DNA of 58,551 bases from Candidatus Gastranaerophilales bacterium (GTDB lineage Bacteria > Cyanobacteriota > Vampirovibrionia > Gastranaerophilales > Gastranaerophilaceae), in contig CALUUP010000010.1 of NCBI GenBank assembly GCA_944323985.1, positions 1 through 58,551 of the forward strand. The letters are read 5' to 3'. The translations under genes were made by a program, and so were the position numbers. Below, piece after piece: positions 8,158-17,048 of this stretch. The notes beneath the pieces were generated by a model. That model was not told where the DNA came from, made no database searches, and saw nothing but the letters and a program-made list of their open reading frames with translations. Numbering within the stretch: the stretch's first letter is position 1; each line of letters opens with the position of its first letter.

Positions 8158-9252
8158 TTATCTCATATTGTCATTTTCAGAGTTTAAACACTCAGCCATT
8201 TTTATTATACTTGTTAGCCTTTTAAAAAAAGTCTGTATACGTTGAGGATTCTTCAATGATGTAAAAAGATTCCCATATTCAAATATATTTTTCCCATTTG
8301 GAATTGCCAGCATCACTTTATCATCAAAAAAAGAACACTTTATGTTACTAGTTCCAAAAGCTAAACCCATATTATTAAGGCTTTTAATAAAATCATGTGT
8401 TACAAGACTAAGTCCTTGCACTTTATCTAATGAATACACTTTATACTTGTTTTCAAATCTTGCATCATCAATCTTTAGCCTATCCTTTTTTAAATCAAAA
8501 AATCGATTCTTCTTTGCATTCATATATTTACTAGCAAAAGCATATACACCATAAAATAAGATTAATAAAGCAAAAAAACTTATTATATACCTTTCTATAT
8601 AGCTCTCAACGACAAATAATAATAAACATATTATTGCTAGAATAATAGCAGGAATAAAAAATAAATATATTAATAAAACCCTCGATTGAAAAATAATACT
8701 GTTATCATTTTTTGTTGTTATCATCGTTAACGGAACTGCATTTTCTTTTATATTAAATATAATAATTACTCCTTTAAAGACCTGAAAAAAATTACTAGTA
8801 TTATATCGATTATTAAAAATATTAACTTTTTGGCTATATTCTAAAACCTTAGCACTTATTATATCTATTTTTACATTGTTGTATATTCCAGACAAGCAAG
8901 TCTCAGAGTCTAGAACATCTGCAACAGCAAACAAACAACTATTTCGTAATAATTTTAATGAAATCTCCTTATTACTCATATTGAAATGATCTACCAAACT
9001 CATAATACTAGGCAAAAAATCTTTTTTTAATTTTTTTCGATAATCTTCTCCATAATGTATTAAAGCTAAAACTATTCCACTCCCACACATTATTATAGAC
9101 CATATTAATAACTGCATATTAAACGAATATATCCATAAATACCCAATTACAACTATAACTGAGAAAATAATTATTGCTAAATTCCAGAGATACTTTTTAC
9201 GCAATAACTCTAATTTATCAATTATTTGTGAGTTTAATGTTTGATTATCCAT
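8158..9252 (-). CDS. DUF3137-like membrane protein inserted between flhB and flhA
   Basis: 364 residues with two hydrophobic hairpins, about 24-64 and 193-240. The C-terminal third has the pattern FENKYKVYSLDKVQ...LNNMGLAFG...IAIPNGKNIFEYGNL, which I relate to DUF3137, a family of unknown function; this is from memory of the pattern and is moderately secure. The start ATG lacks a clear ribosome site. It starts 15 nt after flhB. The gene is rich in ATA and AAA/TTA codons and more AT-biased by eye than its flagellar neighbours, which suggests a later insertion. Confidence 0.6.
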   Translation of the reverse strand: MDNQTLNSQIIDKLELLRKKYLWNLAIIIFSVIVVIGYLWIYSFNMQLLIWSIIMCGSGIVLALIHYGEDYRKKLKKDFLPSIMSLVDHFNMSNKEISLKLLRNSCLFAVADVLDSETCLSGIYNNVKIDIISAKVLEYSQKVNIFNNRYNTSNFFQVFKGVIIIFNIKENAVPLTMITTKNDNSIIFQSRVLLIYLFFIPAIILAIICLLLFVVESYIERYIISFFALLILFYGVYAFASKYMNAKKNRFFDLKKDRLKIDDARFENKYKVYSLDKVQGLSLVTHDFIKSLNNMGLAFGTSNIKCSFFDDKVMLAIPNGKNIFEYGNLFTSLKNPQRIQTFFKRLTSIIKMAECLNSENDNMR

Positions 9253-9267
9253 TTACTTTAACTTTTA

Positions 9268-10350
9268 CTAACTGTTCTCATTTTTTTGTTTATAAACAAA
9301 AGCTAAAATTTCTGCAACCGCAACATACATATCTGATGGTATTATACCGTCAATTGGTACAGAATTGTATAGTGCTCTTGCAACAGGTCTGTTTTCTACA
9401 ATAGGTACATTATTTTCTTTTGCGATTTCTCTTATTTGAAAAGCAAGATAATCTACCCCTTTTGCTACTACCATTGGGGCAGGAGCTTTTGTTTTGTCAT
9501 ATTTAATTGCAACTGCATAGTGAGTTGGGTTGGTTACTACTACATCCGCATTTGGTACTGATGACATCATTCTTTGACGGGCCATTTGCATTTGTATAGA
9601 TTTTATTTTTGCTTTTATTTTTGGATCCCCTTCGGTATCTTTATGCTCATCTTTTATCTCTTGTTTTGTCATTTTTATTGATTTTTCATATTCATAGTCT
9701 TGGTATTTTTTATCCAAAAAACCAAGTATTAACATTGCAAGGCACATGTTAATAATCATGTTTACTAAAATTGATACAATGATATTGATCGCTACAGGTA
9801 TTTCCAAGCCAACTAAACCTAATAAATCTCCTTTACGACTATTTACAGCAGAAAAACCACAAGCTCCTACTATTACTAATTTTAATATTGATTTAGCAAA
9901 TTCGACCATAGAACGTGGCTCAAAAGGATTAATCATTCTTTTCGCATTTTGTAACATTCTTTGTGGTGATAAATTTTCTAAATTAAATTTAACTTTTTCT
10001 AAAGCAAAAACTTGACCAACATCTAATCTGATTACTATAATTGAAAAAATTACAAGTAGTACCATAAATGGTAAAGTTATTATGGCTAAATATTTAAAGT
10101 ATGGGAAAAAGATACCCATAATATTATCTATAGTTATGGGATTTGAACTTAAATTTGAAAAACAATCTCTCATCATGCTTTGAATTTTTTCGATCATTCC
10201 TTTCGAAAATAAAGCTAACAAAGCTACCCCTGCTACCATAACAAGGGCTGAATCCATATCACGACTTTTGGAAACATTACCTCGTTCCCTCTCTTTCGTT
10301 CGCCGTCGACTGGTGGCTTCTTCAGTTTTTTCTGCTGCGTCATTTCCCAT
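9268..10350 (-). CDS. flhB: Flagellar biosynthesis protein FlhB
   Basis: Substrate-specificity switch of the flagellar export apparatus. 360 residues, with a basic N-terminus (EKTEEATSRRRTKERERGNV), four membrane helices between about 33 and 210, and a cytoplasmic domain holding the self-cleavage site NPTH at residues 274-277 followed by YAVAIKYD. All key residues are intact, so hook-to-filament switching should work. It lies 21 nt after fliR. Confidence 0.97.
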   Translation of the reverse strand: MGNDAAEKTEEATSRRRTKERERGNVSKSRDMDSALVMVAGVALLALFSKGMIEKIQSMMRDCFSNLSSNPITIDNIMGIFFPYFKYLAIITLPFMVLLVIFSIIVIRLDVGQVFALEKVKFNLENLSPQRMLQNAKRMINPFEPRSMVEFAKSILKLVIVGACGFSAVNSRKGDLLGLVGLEIPVAINIIVSILVNMIINMCLAMLILGFLDKKYQDYEYEKSIKMTKQEIKDEHKDTEGDPKIKAKIKSIQMQMARQRMMSSVPNADVVVTNPTHYAVAIKYDKTKAPAPMVVAKGVDYLAFQIREIAKENNVPIVENRPVARALYNSVPIDGIIPSDMYVAVAEILAFVYKQKNENS

Positions 10351-10371
10351 TTAATTAATTTTCCTAGTTTT

Positions 10372-11151
10372 TCAAAATAATATTGTAATTTTTTCTATAA
10401 ATTGTTCTGTTAAAACTGCTATATATTCTGCCATTGGGCGCATAAATATTAATGATAACAATAGACCTAAATATATTTTTAAAGGAAGTGAGACCATAAA
10501 AATATTCATCTGTGGCATCATTTTGGACGTAAAACCTAATAAAGCATCTGTTATAAACAGAACTCCAAAAATCGGTAATGCAATACTTAAACCTATATTA
10601 AAAACTTGACCTGTAATAATTATTATTTGTTGAACTAAATGAGGGGAAAAATTAAAAATATAACCGACAGGCATGAGTTTAAAACTGTTATAAATGGCAG
10701 AAAATAACCATTGATGAGCTCCTAATCCTAAAAATATCATAATGGCTAAAAAAGTAAAAGCTTGTGTGATGACTGGAGAATTTCCACCTGAAGCAGGGTT
10801 TAAAGCTTGATCTGCTGATAAGCCCATTTGTATTGCAAACATATTTACTCCTAATTCGATTCCTACAAACATAATATTTGCACAAAATCCTATTGCAAAA
10901 CCTATTAAAAATTCCTTGAATAGTATTAAGGTAAGCGCAGGAACTGAATTTGGCGTAATTAATTGTGTATTATATTGTACTATTGGAAATAATATAAAGG
11001 CTATTGTAGCTGCTAGCCAAACTTTTATCTGTACTGGTATTGGAAATGTCGAAAAGACAGGTGCTGATGCAAAAAGCCCTGATAGGCGAGTAAAAATAGC
11101 CATAAATAATATTATATTTCCAACTGAAAACAATACATCTAAATTAAACAT
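10372..11151 (-). CDS. fliR: Flagellar biosynthesis protein FliR
   Basis: Integral membrane export-gate component (259 residues, about six helices). The conserved region MGLSADQALNPASGGNSPVI (about 113-132) is typical of FliR. Its ATG shares a base with the fliQ stop codon (TAATG), so translation is probably coupled. Order P-Q-R-B is the classical one. Confidence 0.95.
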   Translation of the reverse strand: MFNLDVLFSVGNIILFMAIFTRLSGLFASAPVFSTFPIPVQIKVWLAATIAFILFPIVQYNTQLITPNSVPALTLILFKEFLIGFAIGFCANIMFVGIELGVNMFAIQMGLSADQALNPASGGNSPVITQAFTFLAIMIFLGLGAHQWLFSAIYNSFKLMPVGYIFNFSPHLVQQIIIITGQVFNIGLSIALPIFGVLFITDALLGFTSKMMPQMNIFMVSLPLKIYLGLLLSLIFMRPMAEYIAVLTEQFIEKITILF

Positions 11152-11426
11152 TAAATTCCACCAATTAATTGAGGTATCATATCCATAAATTCATTTACTG
11201 TTGTAATAAAAATACTTATCATCCAAGGCATTAAAAATATTAACAAAAGTACGCAGCCAACTATTTTTGGTACAAATGTTAAGGTAGATTCTTGTATTTG
11301 TGTAACTGTTTGGAAAATACTTACCAATAAACCTAAAACTACACCAACTAATAATATTGGAACTGAAATTTCTAATGTTAATATAAACATTTTTTGTAAA
11401 AGTGTTATTACTACATCTTGATTCAT
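11151..11426 (-). CDS. fliQ: Flagellar biosynthesis protein FliQ
   Basis: 91 residues, the family's usual length, forming two long hydrophobic helices. The middle contains the signature LGLLVSIFQTVTQIQESTL (about 32-50). It is the small export-gate subunit that packs around FliP and FliR in the membrane. It follows fliP by 10 nt. Confidence 0.95.
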   Translation of the reverse strand: MNQDVVITLLQKMFILTLEISVPILLVGVVLGLLVSIFQTVTQIQESTLTFVPKIVGCVLLLIFLMPWMISIFITTVNEFMDMIPQLIGGI

Positions 11427-11436
11427 TATCTAACCT

Positions 11437-12189
11437 CTATCTGACAAAACTTTCTACTAATGATTTTACGACCAAATACCAACCATCAACTAATACAAAC
11501 ATTATTAATTTAAAAGGTAAAGCAATCATTGTTGGAGGTAAAAACATCATACCCATTGATACTAATACAGATGAAACAACTATATCAATTACCAGAAATG
11601 GTAAATATACAACAAAACCTATTGTAAATGCTGTTTTTAATTCACTTAATATAAATGCTGGTAGTAGTACATATGTAGGCACATCCTCTTTATTTTTTGG
11701 TTTTTCTATCTTTGCCATCCTTACAAATAATGCCAGCTCTTTTTCATGAGTTTGCTTAAACATAAAGTTTCTAATAGGAACTATTCCTCTATCTAAAGCT
11801 GCTTGTTGAGTTATTTGATTATTCATATATGGTTGAAGAGCTTTTTCGTTAATTTCATTAAAAGTAGGTGCCATTATAAAAAATGTTAAAATTAAAGCTA
11901 AACTTGTTATTACTTGGTTAGGAGGCAATGTCCCAGCTCCTAATGCTTGTCTTGTTAATGATAAAACTACAACTAAACGTATAAATGACGTTGTCATAAT
12001 TAATATGCTTGGAGCTAAGGTTAATATTGTTAACCAAATTAAAATTTGTAATCCATTTGTAAAATCTTGTGGAGTATTAGCATTTCCAACGCCTATATTA
12101 ATGTTAGGAAATGTCATTGCACTATACGAAGGTATTATGGACACTAAGACTCCTAAAATAACACCCCAAAATTTTTTATAACTCTTCAT
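11437..12189 (-). CDS. fliP: Flagellar biosynthesis protein FliP
   Basis: 250 residues with an N-terminal signal-type helix (about 6-25), as usual for FliP, and then four membrane helices. Family signatures are TSFIRLVVVLSLTRQALG (about 66-83) and PPNQVITSLALILTFF (about 87-102). It forms the core ring of the export gate. It starts the P-Q-R-B run and is separated from the upstream phosphatase gene by about 370 nt holding only one small ORF. Confidence 0.96.
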   Translation of the reverse strand: MKSYKKFWGVILGVLVSIIPSYSAMTFPNINIGVGNANTPQDFTNGLQILIWLTILTLAPSILIMTTSFIRLVVVLSLTRQALGAGTLPPNQVITSLALILTFFIMAPTFNEINEKALQPYMNNQITQQAALDRGIVPIRNFMFKQTHEKELALFVRMAKIEKPKNKEDVPTYVLLPAFILSELKTAFTIGFVVYLPFLVIDIVVSSVLVSMGMMFLPPTMIALPFKLIMFVLVDGWYLVVKSLVESFVR

Positions 12190-12286
12190 AAATAACTACC
12201 CTTAATAATCGACTATACCTCTAGTATAGAATATCAAATTCTATATGAGCATGGCAAATCATTAAGTTTTATTGCATAAAATTATA

Positions 12287-12505
12287 TTAACTAACTATTG
12301 CTCTTGCTAATAATTCAGCTGGTTCTGCAATTGCTGTGGAATACTCTATAAATTGATTATCTGGCGCAAAATATCGACGCATAGCATTTCGGTTTGTTAC
12401 TTTTTCATAACAAACAAATGAATCAACATTGTCCTTTAAGTAGCCAGCAAAAATACGCTGCTTATGGGACAGATTATAGTCCTTTAAGTTCTTAACGATA
12501 TACAT
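12287..12505 (-). CDS. Small protein of unknown function (72 aa)
   Basis: 72 residues, mixed charged and hydrophobic, no membrane helix or signal, and no family I recognise. Its composition looks coding: balanced, with Trp-free but Tyr/Phe-rich content. A TATAAT (12520-12515, minus strand) lies 9 nt before the ATG, so the message would have almost no leader. It sits alone between fliP and the phosphatase gene. Confidence 0.5.
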   Translation of the reverse strand: MYIVKNLKDYNLSHKQRIFAGYLKDNVDSFVCYEKVTNRNAMRRYFAPDNQFIEYSTAIAEPAELLARAIVS

Positions 12506-12560
12506 ATCACTTATATTATATAATATTTAGCTCTTGTTTGCATAGTTTTGCAATAAATGT

Positions 12561-13046
12561 TTACATATTGTCGATAATTGTATCTACAATTTCTCTAAAA
12601 GCTCCATTTCCACCTTCGGATTTTGTTATTTGTATGTTTTTAATTTTTTTTACTTTATCAACAGCATTTGGAACTGTATAACAATATTTTGTATATTCAA
12701 GAGATTCTATATCGTTTATGTCATCACCAATGTAAATATATTCATTTTCTTTTAGAGAATATTTTTCTACAATATTTTTTAAAACATCAATTTTTTTTCT
12801 TATACCTTGATGTATTTCATCGAGCTCAAATTTTTCATTAAGAATTTCTATTGCAGAATTACTTTCTCCGGATATTATACCGATTTTATAATTATTTTTT
12901 TTTAAGATTGAAAATGCCATTATATCCTTAAAATTTAGTTTTCTTGACATATTTTTATTTGAATCAATATAAACACAATTATCAGTGATAATTCCATCAA
13001 AATCTGTAATGATAAATTTAACTGTATTAGGGATTTTTAAACTCAT
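12561..13046 (-). CDS. KdsC-like HAD phosphatase
   Basis: 161 residues, a capless HAD (C0) phosphatase like KdsC. It has the nucleophile motif DFDGIITD (D15, D17), SGESN (motif II region), the motif III lysine near QGIRKK, and GDDINDIE (motif IV). Relatives dephosphorylate 8- or 9-phosphates of nonulosonic sugars (KDO, KDN, N-acetylneuraminate). It follows the neuB-like gene by 1 nt, so it most likely removes the phosphate from that enzyme's product. The exact sugar is unknown. Confidence 0.85.
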   Translation of the reverse strand: MSLKIPNTVKFIITDFDGIITDNCVYIDSNKNMSRKLNFKDIMAFSILKKNNYKIGIISGESNSAIEILNEKFELDEIHQGIRKKIDVLKNIVEKYSLKENEYIYIGDDINDIESLEYTKYCYTVPNAVDKVKKIKNIQITKSEGGNGAFREIVDTIIDNM

Positions 13047-13047
13047 G

Positions 13048-13920
13048 CTATTTAACTCTTCTTAATTTTTCTATAATAGGAAATTCTCTAGGATAAACAA
13101 TTTTAATGCCATTTCCTAAAAGTTGTGGAACTTGTCTTATATCTCTTACCATATGGTATAGTCCTGCCATTTCAAGACTCGCAGCTTGGTCAGAGCCCCA
13201 ATTTGTCCTATCTACTGTAATATGTCTTTCCACAGAATTAGCACCAAGTGCAACAGCGAGAACAGAAGGTGTTACACCTCTTTCGTGTCCGGAATATCCT
13301 ATTGGACATGAAAATTCTTTTTTAAAAGTTTCTATAACCTTTAAATTTGTTTCTTCTGCATTTGATGGGTATGTAGAAGTACAATGATAAATTATTAAAT
13401 TATCTTCTCCTAAAATATTTACAGCATGTCTAATTTCTTCCATAGTACTCATGCCTGTTGATAATAAAATAGGTTTTCCTTTTGATTTTGTATATTTTAA
13501 TAAATTATCATCAGTTAATGATGCTGATGCAATTTTATAACAAGGAACATTAAATTTTTCCATAAAATCTACAGACGCTTCATCCCAACAGGAAGCAAAC
13601 CACAATATACCTTTTTCTTTACAATAATTATCTATTTGAGCGTATTCTTTTTCTCCAAATTCAAGCCCTCTTTTAAGATCTCCATTTGTATTCCCAAATA
13701 CACTTTTTCTCTCTTTTGCTAATTCTTCTTTTGTATAAACTATATCAACAGTTCTTTTTTGAAATTTTACAGCATCACAACCTGTTGTAATAGCTATATC
13801 AATCATTTTTTTTGCTAAATCAACTGAACCGTTATGATTTATCCCAATTTCAGCTATAATAAAACAAGGGAAACCGTCTCCAACGGTTTTGTTTGCGATT
13901 TTCACACACTTTCTGTTCAT
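13048..13920 (-). CDS. NeuB-family nonulosonic acid synthase without the SAF domain
   Basis: Predicted condensation of phosphoenolpyruvate with a hexosamine or hexose (phosphate) to a nine-carbon sugar acid. 290 residues. Visible signatures: IAEIGINHNGS near the start, DAVKFQKR, KIASASLTDDNLL, LLSTGMST, YHCTSTYPS, GYSGHERG and ERHIT. It stops after the barrel; the antifreeze-like SAF domain that usually extends NeuB to about 340-350 residues is absent. I chose the ATG at 13920-13918, which has GGGAG 6 nt ahead. An ATG 12 nt upstream overlaps the previous stop codon and contains that ribosome site. Confidence 0.87.
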   Translation of the reverse strand: MNRKCVKIANKTVGDGFPCFIIAEIGINHNGSVDLAKKMIDIAITTGCDAVKFQKRTVDIVYTKEELAKERKSVFGNTNGDLKRGLEFGEKEYAQIDNYCKEKGILWFASCWDEASVDFMEKFNVPCYKIASASLTDDNLLKYTKSKGKPILLSTGMSTMEEIRHAVNILGEDNLIIYHCTSTYPSNAEETNLKVIETFKKEFSCPIGYSGHERGVTPSVLAVALGANSVERHITVDRTNWGSDQAASLEMAGLYHMVRDIRQVPQLLGNGIKIVYPREFPIIEKLRRVK

Positions 13921-13931
13921 TTTAACTCCCA

Positions 13932-14732
13932 TTAACTTAAATATTTTTTATACAAAACAAATTCGTCCGGATCAACTTTATGAGAATTTTCTTCTTGACT
14001 TATTTTTTGTTCTTCGTTTTTTTCCTGTTTTGTATTGTCAGTTGTTGTTTTAAACAATTCATCTATAATTCCATCAGGATTTTCTTCTTTGTATATTTCT
14101 GTGAATTCAAATTTATCATTCTCTGTATTATTTTCTTTGATATTTTCAGATTCTTCCTGCTTTTTTGTAACTACTTTTGTAAAACCTGGAATTTCAATTT
14201 TGGGAATTTCAATTTTAGGAATCCTAATATTAGGTATTTCTATTTTTGAATATTCGCCTTCTTTTATTTCAATTGGCGGATAATTACCTAAATCTTTAAT
14301 AAGATGTATCGAATTTGTAGAAGCTCCTATAAGCATTCTTTTTCCATCCAATTCTACAACGTGCAAAGTTTTATTATTTCCTAACGGTGTTGTTGAAATA
14401 ACTGATACATGACTATTATTTTTATCTCCAATTTCACGTTTTAAAGCATTAATTCCAAATTTATTTAATTTTGTATATATTATACCTGTTGCATATATTA
14501 ATAAAATTACAAAAATAAGAGAAAAGAATATAGAAATAATATTAGGTTCATTTCCAACGGTTTGAGTTCCGATTGTATTAACAGTATCTGTTGTTGAAAC
14601 AGAAGATGCTTGTGCCGCACTTGCTAATGGTTCCGGTAAATCCGGCAGAACGTCAAATTTATCAACAGCATAAGCTGATAAAGCATAAAACCAAGCTATC
14701 CCTGTAAATAATATTCCCAAAATCTTATTCAT
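13932..14732 (-). CDS. fliO: FliO-like flagellar export protein with extended, repetitive C-terminus
   Basis: 266 residues. Signal-like helix at 1-22, a periplasmic linker, and a membrane helix at about 66-88. A FliO-type beta segment follows with LGNNKTLHVVELDGKRMLIGAS (about 125-146; positions approximate). The C-terminal 110 residues are low complexity: short repeats of the KIEIP type (IPNIRIPKIEIPKIEIP), then a Glu/Lys/Asn-rich tail. In the family, FliO helps assemble the FliP/R complex. Here it is split from fliP by sugar-synthesis genes. Family call is moderately secure from the N-terminal half and context. Confidence 0.72.
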   Translation of the reverse strand: MNKILGILFTGIAWFYALSAYAVDKFDVLPDLPEPLASAAQASSVSTTDTVNTIGTQTVGNEPNIISIFFSLIFVILLIYATGIIYTKLNKFGINALKREIGDKNNSHVSVISTTPLGNNKTLHVVELDGKRMLIGASTNSIHLIKDLGNYPPIEIKEGEYSKIEIPNIRIPKIEIPKIEIPGFTKVVTKKQEESENIKENNTENDKFEFTEIYKEENPDGIIDELFKTTTDNTKQEKNEEQKISQEENSHKVDPDEFVLYKKYLS

Positions 14733-14794
14733 TTAAACTTACCTTATTTTCTGATATAATTCTATCATAAAATTATTAAATAGGGCAAGATGTC

Positions 14795-16144
14795 ATGCTA
14801 ATGGAAGTGTTTAATTATGTTTTACAGAAAGATAGTAATTTATTTATTCATGTTTTAAATCTTTTTGTTCTGCTTATTTTATTGATACTTTTTGTTTTTG
14901 TAAGAAAAGTTAGAAAAAAATATTCAAAAGTTAATGATTATTTTGGAATTGTTACAAAAACTGTTAACTCTGTTCGTTATGGTGATTTATCAAAAAAAAT
15001 CGAAAATATGGATATTCCAAATTCGGCGCCGTTAACGGAGAGTATTAACCGTATGATTGAAACTTTGTACGATAGAGAGAAAATGATTGTTGAATATCAA
15101 AATGAGTTAAATCGGCAAAATAAACTTTTGGAAGAAGTTATAAATTCTCTTTCTGATGGGTTGATTATTATAGATAAAAAATATAAAATTCTTAGAGCAA
15201 CTTCTAGAGTCGCACAATGGTTTGGGGTTAGTGGCAAAGAATTATTTACACATGATATTTTTGACTATATTAAAATTCCAAAGAATAAACATATTGAAGA
15301 TTTGAAAGAAGATGATATTTTTATCTTTAATGAAAATGCTTCTAATTTTGTTGCAAGTACTGTTGAACTAAAATTAGAAGATAATAAAAAAAGATTTATT
15401 ATGATTATTAGAAATGTTACAGATCAAAAAGAACTAGAAATCTTAAAGGAAGATTTTGTAGCTACTTTAACTCATGATTTAAAAGTTCCAATTATTGCTG
15501 AAACAAATATGCTTGAGTTATTTTTAAATGAAAATTTTGGTCCTATTTCTGAAAAACAGTCGATAGCTTTAAAAAATATGCAAACTTCGAATAAAGAACT
15601 TTTAGATCTAGTTCAAATCGTATTAGAAACATATAAAGTTAAGGATGGGAAAGTTAGACTTTTTAAAGAAAATATTATGTTAAAAGCATTTATTGCTGAG
15701 ATTATTGAAGAAATGCAATCTATCGCTGAAAAAACTAATAATAATATTGAATTTATTCAATCTAGAGATATTCGAGTATTTGCTGATAAAATTCAATTAA
15801 AACGTGTTATAAAAAATTTAATTTCAAACGCAATTTCTTATGGAGAACCTAATTCGCCTATTGAAATAAAAATTGGTGAGATTCCTAAATATATTGTTAT
15901 TAATGTTAAGGATTACGGAAAGGGGATTTCGGAAACTGATATAAATAAGATTTTTAATAAATATTATTCAGCGGCTAAAAAATTTAGAAAGATTGGTACA
16001 GGATTAGGTTTGTATTTAGCATTACAAATTGTGAAAGCTCATGGAGGAGAATTGTCTGTTGTAAGTGAAGAGGGTAAATATACAGAATTTTCAATAAAGT
16101 TGCCTGTAGCTGAAAATATTAATAATTTGTTGTATGGAGAATAA
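14795..16144 (+). CDS. Membrane-anchored sensor histidine kinase (HAMP-PAS-HisKA-HATPase)
   Basis: 449 residues. One membrane helix (about 20-38), a HAMP-like linker and coiled coil to about 110, a PAS domain (about 110-205), HisKA with the phospho-acceptor His in ATLTHDLKVPI (about residue 228), and an ATPase domain with the N box (NLISNAISYG), G1 DYGKGIS and G2 GTGLGLYLALQIV. All catalytic boxes are present. It is divergent from the flagellar block and heads the cluster with a lone receiver four genes on, the likely partner. The signal sensed is unknown. Confidence 0.92.
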   Translation: MLMEVFNYVLQKDSNLFIHVLNLFVLLILLILFVFVRKVRKKYSKVNDYFGIVTKTVNSVRYGDLSKKIENMDIPNSAPLTESINRMIETLYDREKMIVEYQNELNRQNKLLEEVINSLSDGLIIIDKKYKILRATSRVAQWFGVSGKELFTHDIFDYIKIPKNKHIEDLKEDDIFIFNENASNFVASTVELKLEDNKKRFIMIIRNVTDQKELEILKEDFVATLTHDLKVPIIAETNMLELFLNENFGPISEKQSIALKNMQTSNKELLDLVQIVLETYKVKDGKVRLFKENIMLKAFIAEIIEEMQSIAEKTNNNIEFIQSRDIRVFADKIQLKRVIKNLISNAISYGEPNSPIEIKIGEIPKYIVINVKDYGKGISETDINKIFNKYYSAAKKFRKIGTGLGLYLALQIVKAHGGELSVVSEEGKYTEFSIKLPVAENINNLLYGE

Positions 16145-16146
16145 AA

Positions 16147-16692
16147 ATGAATAAAATTTTGTATGATACAAAATATTTACAATTAAAGAGCACTAAATCA
16201 AAATCAGGGCATGATTGGGTGTATGCTCATCGACCTAATGCTAAGGATGTTGTTGTAATATTGCCAATTATTAATGATGAAAAAGTTTTATTTTTAAAGG
16301 AAGAGCGTCCACCATTGCAAGCAGAAAATATTGCTAAATATTGTATAGGCTTACCTGCTGGTCTTGTTGGGGATGAAAGAATTGGAGAATCAATAGAAGA
16401 TGCAATAAAGGCTGAATTACTTGAAGAAGCTGGGTTGGTAGCAGATAAAATAGAAATTAAAACTCGCAAAATGGCAAGTTCTGCAGGTTGTGTTTCTGAA
16501 GTTATTACGATTGCTGTTGCTTATATAAATGAATACAATCTTGTTCAAAAACCCGTTAGTGATAATGGTATTATTGTTGATAGAATTTTAGTTGATAAAT
16601 CAAAAATTTATTCTTGGCTTCAAGAACAAGAAAAAATTGGTAATGCTTTAACGGCATCAACTTTAGCAGCTTTATTTTATTTAGAAAGGTAA
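16147..16692 (+). CDS. Nudix hydrolase (ADP-ribose pyrophosphatase-like)
   Basis: 181 residues; cleaves nucleoside diphosphates linked to another moiety, and by resemblance may act on ADP-ribose. The Nudix box is G-DERIG-E-SIEDAIK-A-ELLEEAGL (about 76-98): the two metal-binding glutamates are intact, but the usual Arg before Glu is Ala. It begins 2 nt after the kinase stop. Substrate is not determined by the sequence. Confidence 0.88.
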   Translation: MNKILYDTKYLQLKSTKSKSGHDWVYAHRPNAKDVVVILPIINDEKVLFLKEERPPLQAENIAKYCIGLPAGLVGDERIGESIEDAIKAELLEEAGLVADKIEIKTRKMASSAGCVSEVITIAVAYINEYNLVQKPVSDNGIIVDRILVDKSKIYSWLQEQEKIGNALTASTLAALFYLER

Positions 16693-16697
16693 TTAAT

Positions 16698-17048
16698 ATG
16701 ATAACAAAAGGAATTCGAGGGGCTATTTTAGTAAAAAATAATACTTCAAAAGCTATTGAAGATGCTACATTGAAACTTCTTAATGAAATGGTAGAAAAAA
16801 ATAATATTGAAACAAGTATGATATCGCATGTTATTTTTACATTAACATCTGATTTAAATGCCGAATTTCCTGCAAAATTTGCAAGAATTAATTTAGAATG
16901 GAAAGACGTTGCGATGATGTGTTTCACAGAATTAGATGTTCCTAATGCTTTGAAAAAATGTTTAAGAGTTTTGATTGTGGTGAATTGTGGTGAAAATTTT
17001 GTACCTGAATTTGTTTATTTAGACGGAGCTGAAGTTTTAAGAAAATGA
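16698..17048 (+). CDS. aroH: Chorismate mutase, AroH type
   Basis: Converts chorismate to prephenate for Phe/Tyr synthesis. 116 residues, typical for the monofunctional AroH fold. Signatures: RGAILVKNNT with active-site Arg near the start, FTLTSDLNAEFPAKFAR (about 47-63), MMCFTELDVP and CLRVLIV. It ends with an ATGA overlap into the receiver gene, indicating translational coupling with a signalling gene, an unusual neighbour for this enzyme. Confidence 0.93.
   Translation: MITKGIRGAILVKNNTSKAIEDATLKLLNEMVEKNNIETSMISHVIFTLTSDLNAEFPAKFARINLEWKDVAMMCFTELDVPNALKKCLRVLIVVNCGENFVPEFVYLDGAEVLRK

Noticed and set aside
10688-11188. Open frames in both directions over fliR/fliQ
   Set aside because: Shadows of FliR, which has clear family signatures.
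12561-13920. KDO synthesis (KdsA/KdsC) pair
   Set aside because: The synthase has NeuB signatures (INHNGS, STGMST, GYSGHERG) rather than KdsA ones, so KDO is less likely than a nine-carbon sugar.
14035-14283. Plus-strand open frames within the FliO-like gene
   Set aside because: Shadows of the repetitive KIEIP and acidic coding region; Phe/Ser/Ile-rich with no start signal.
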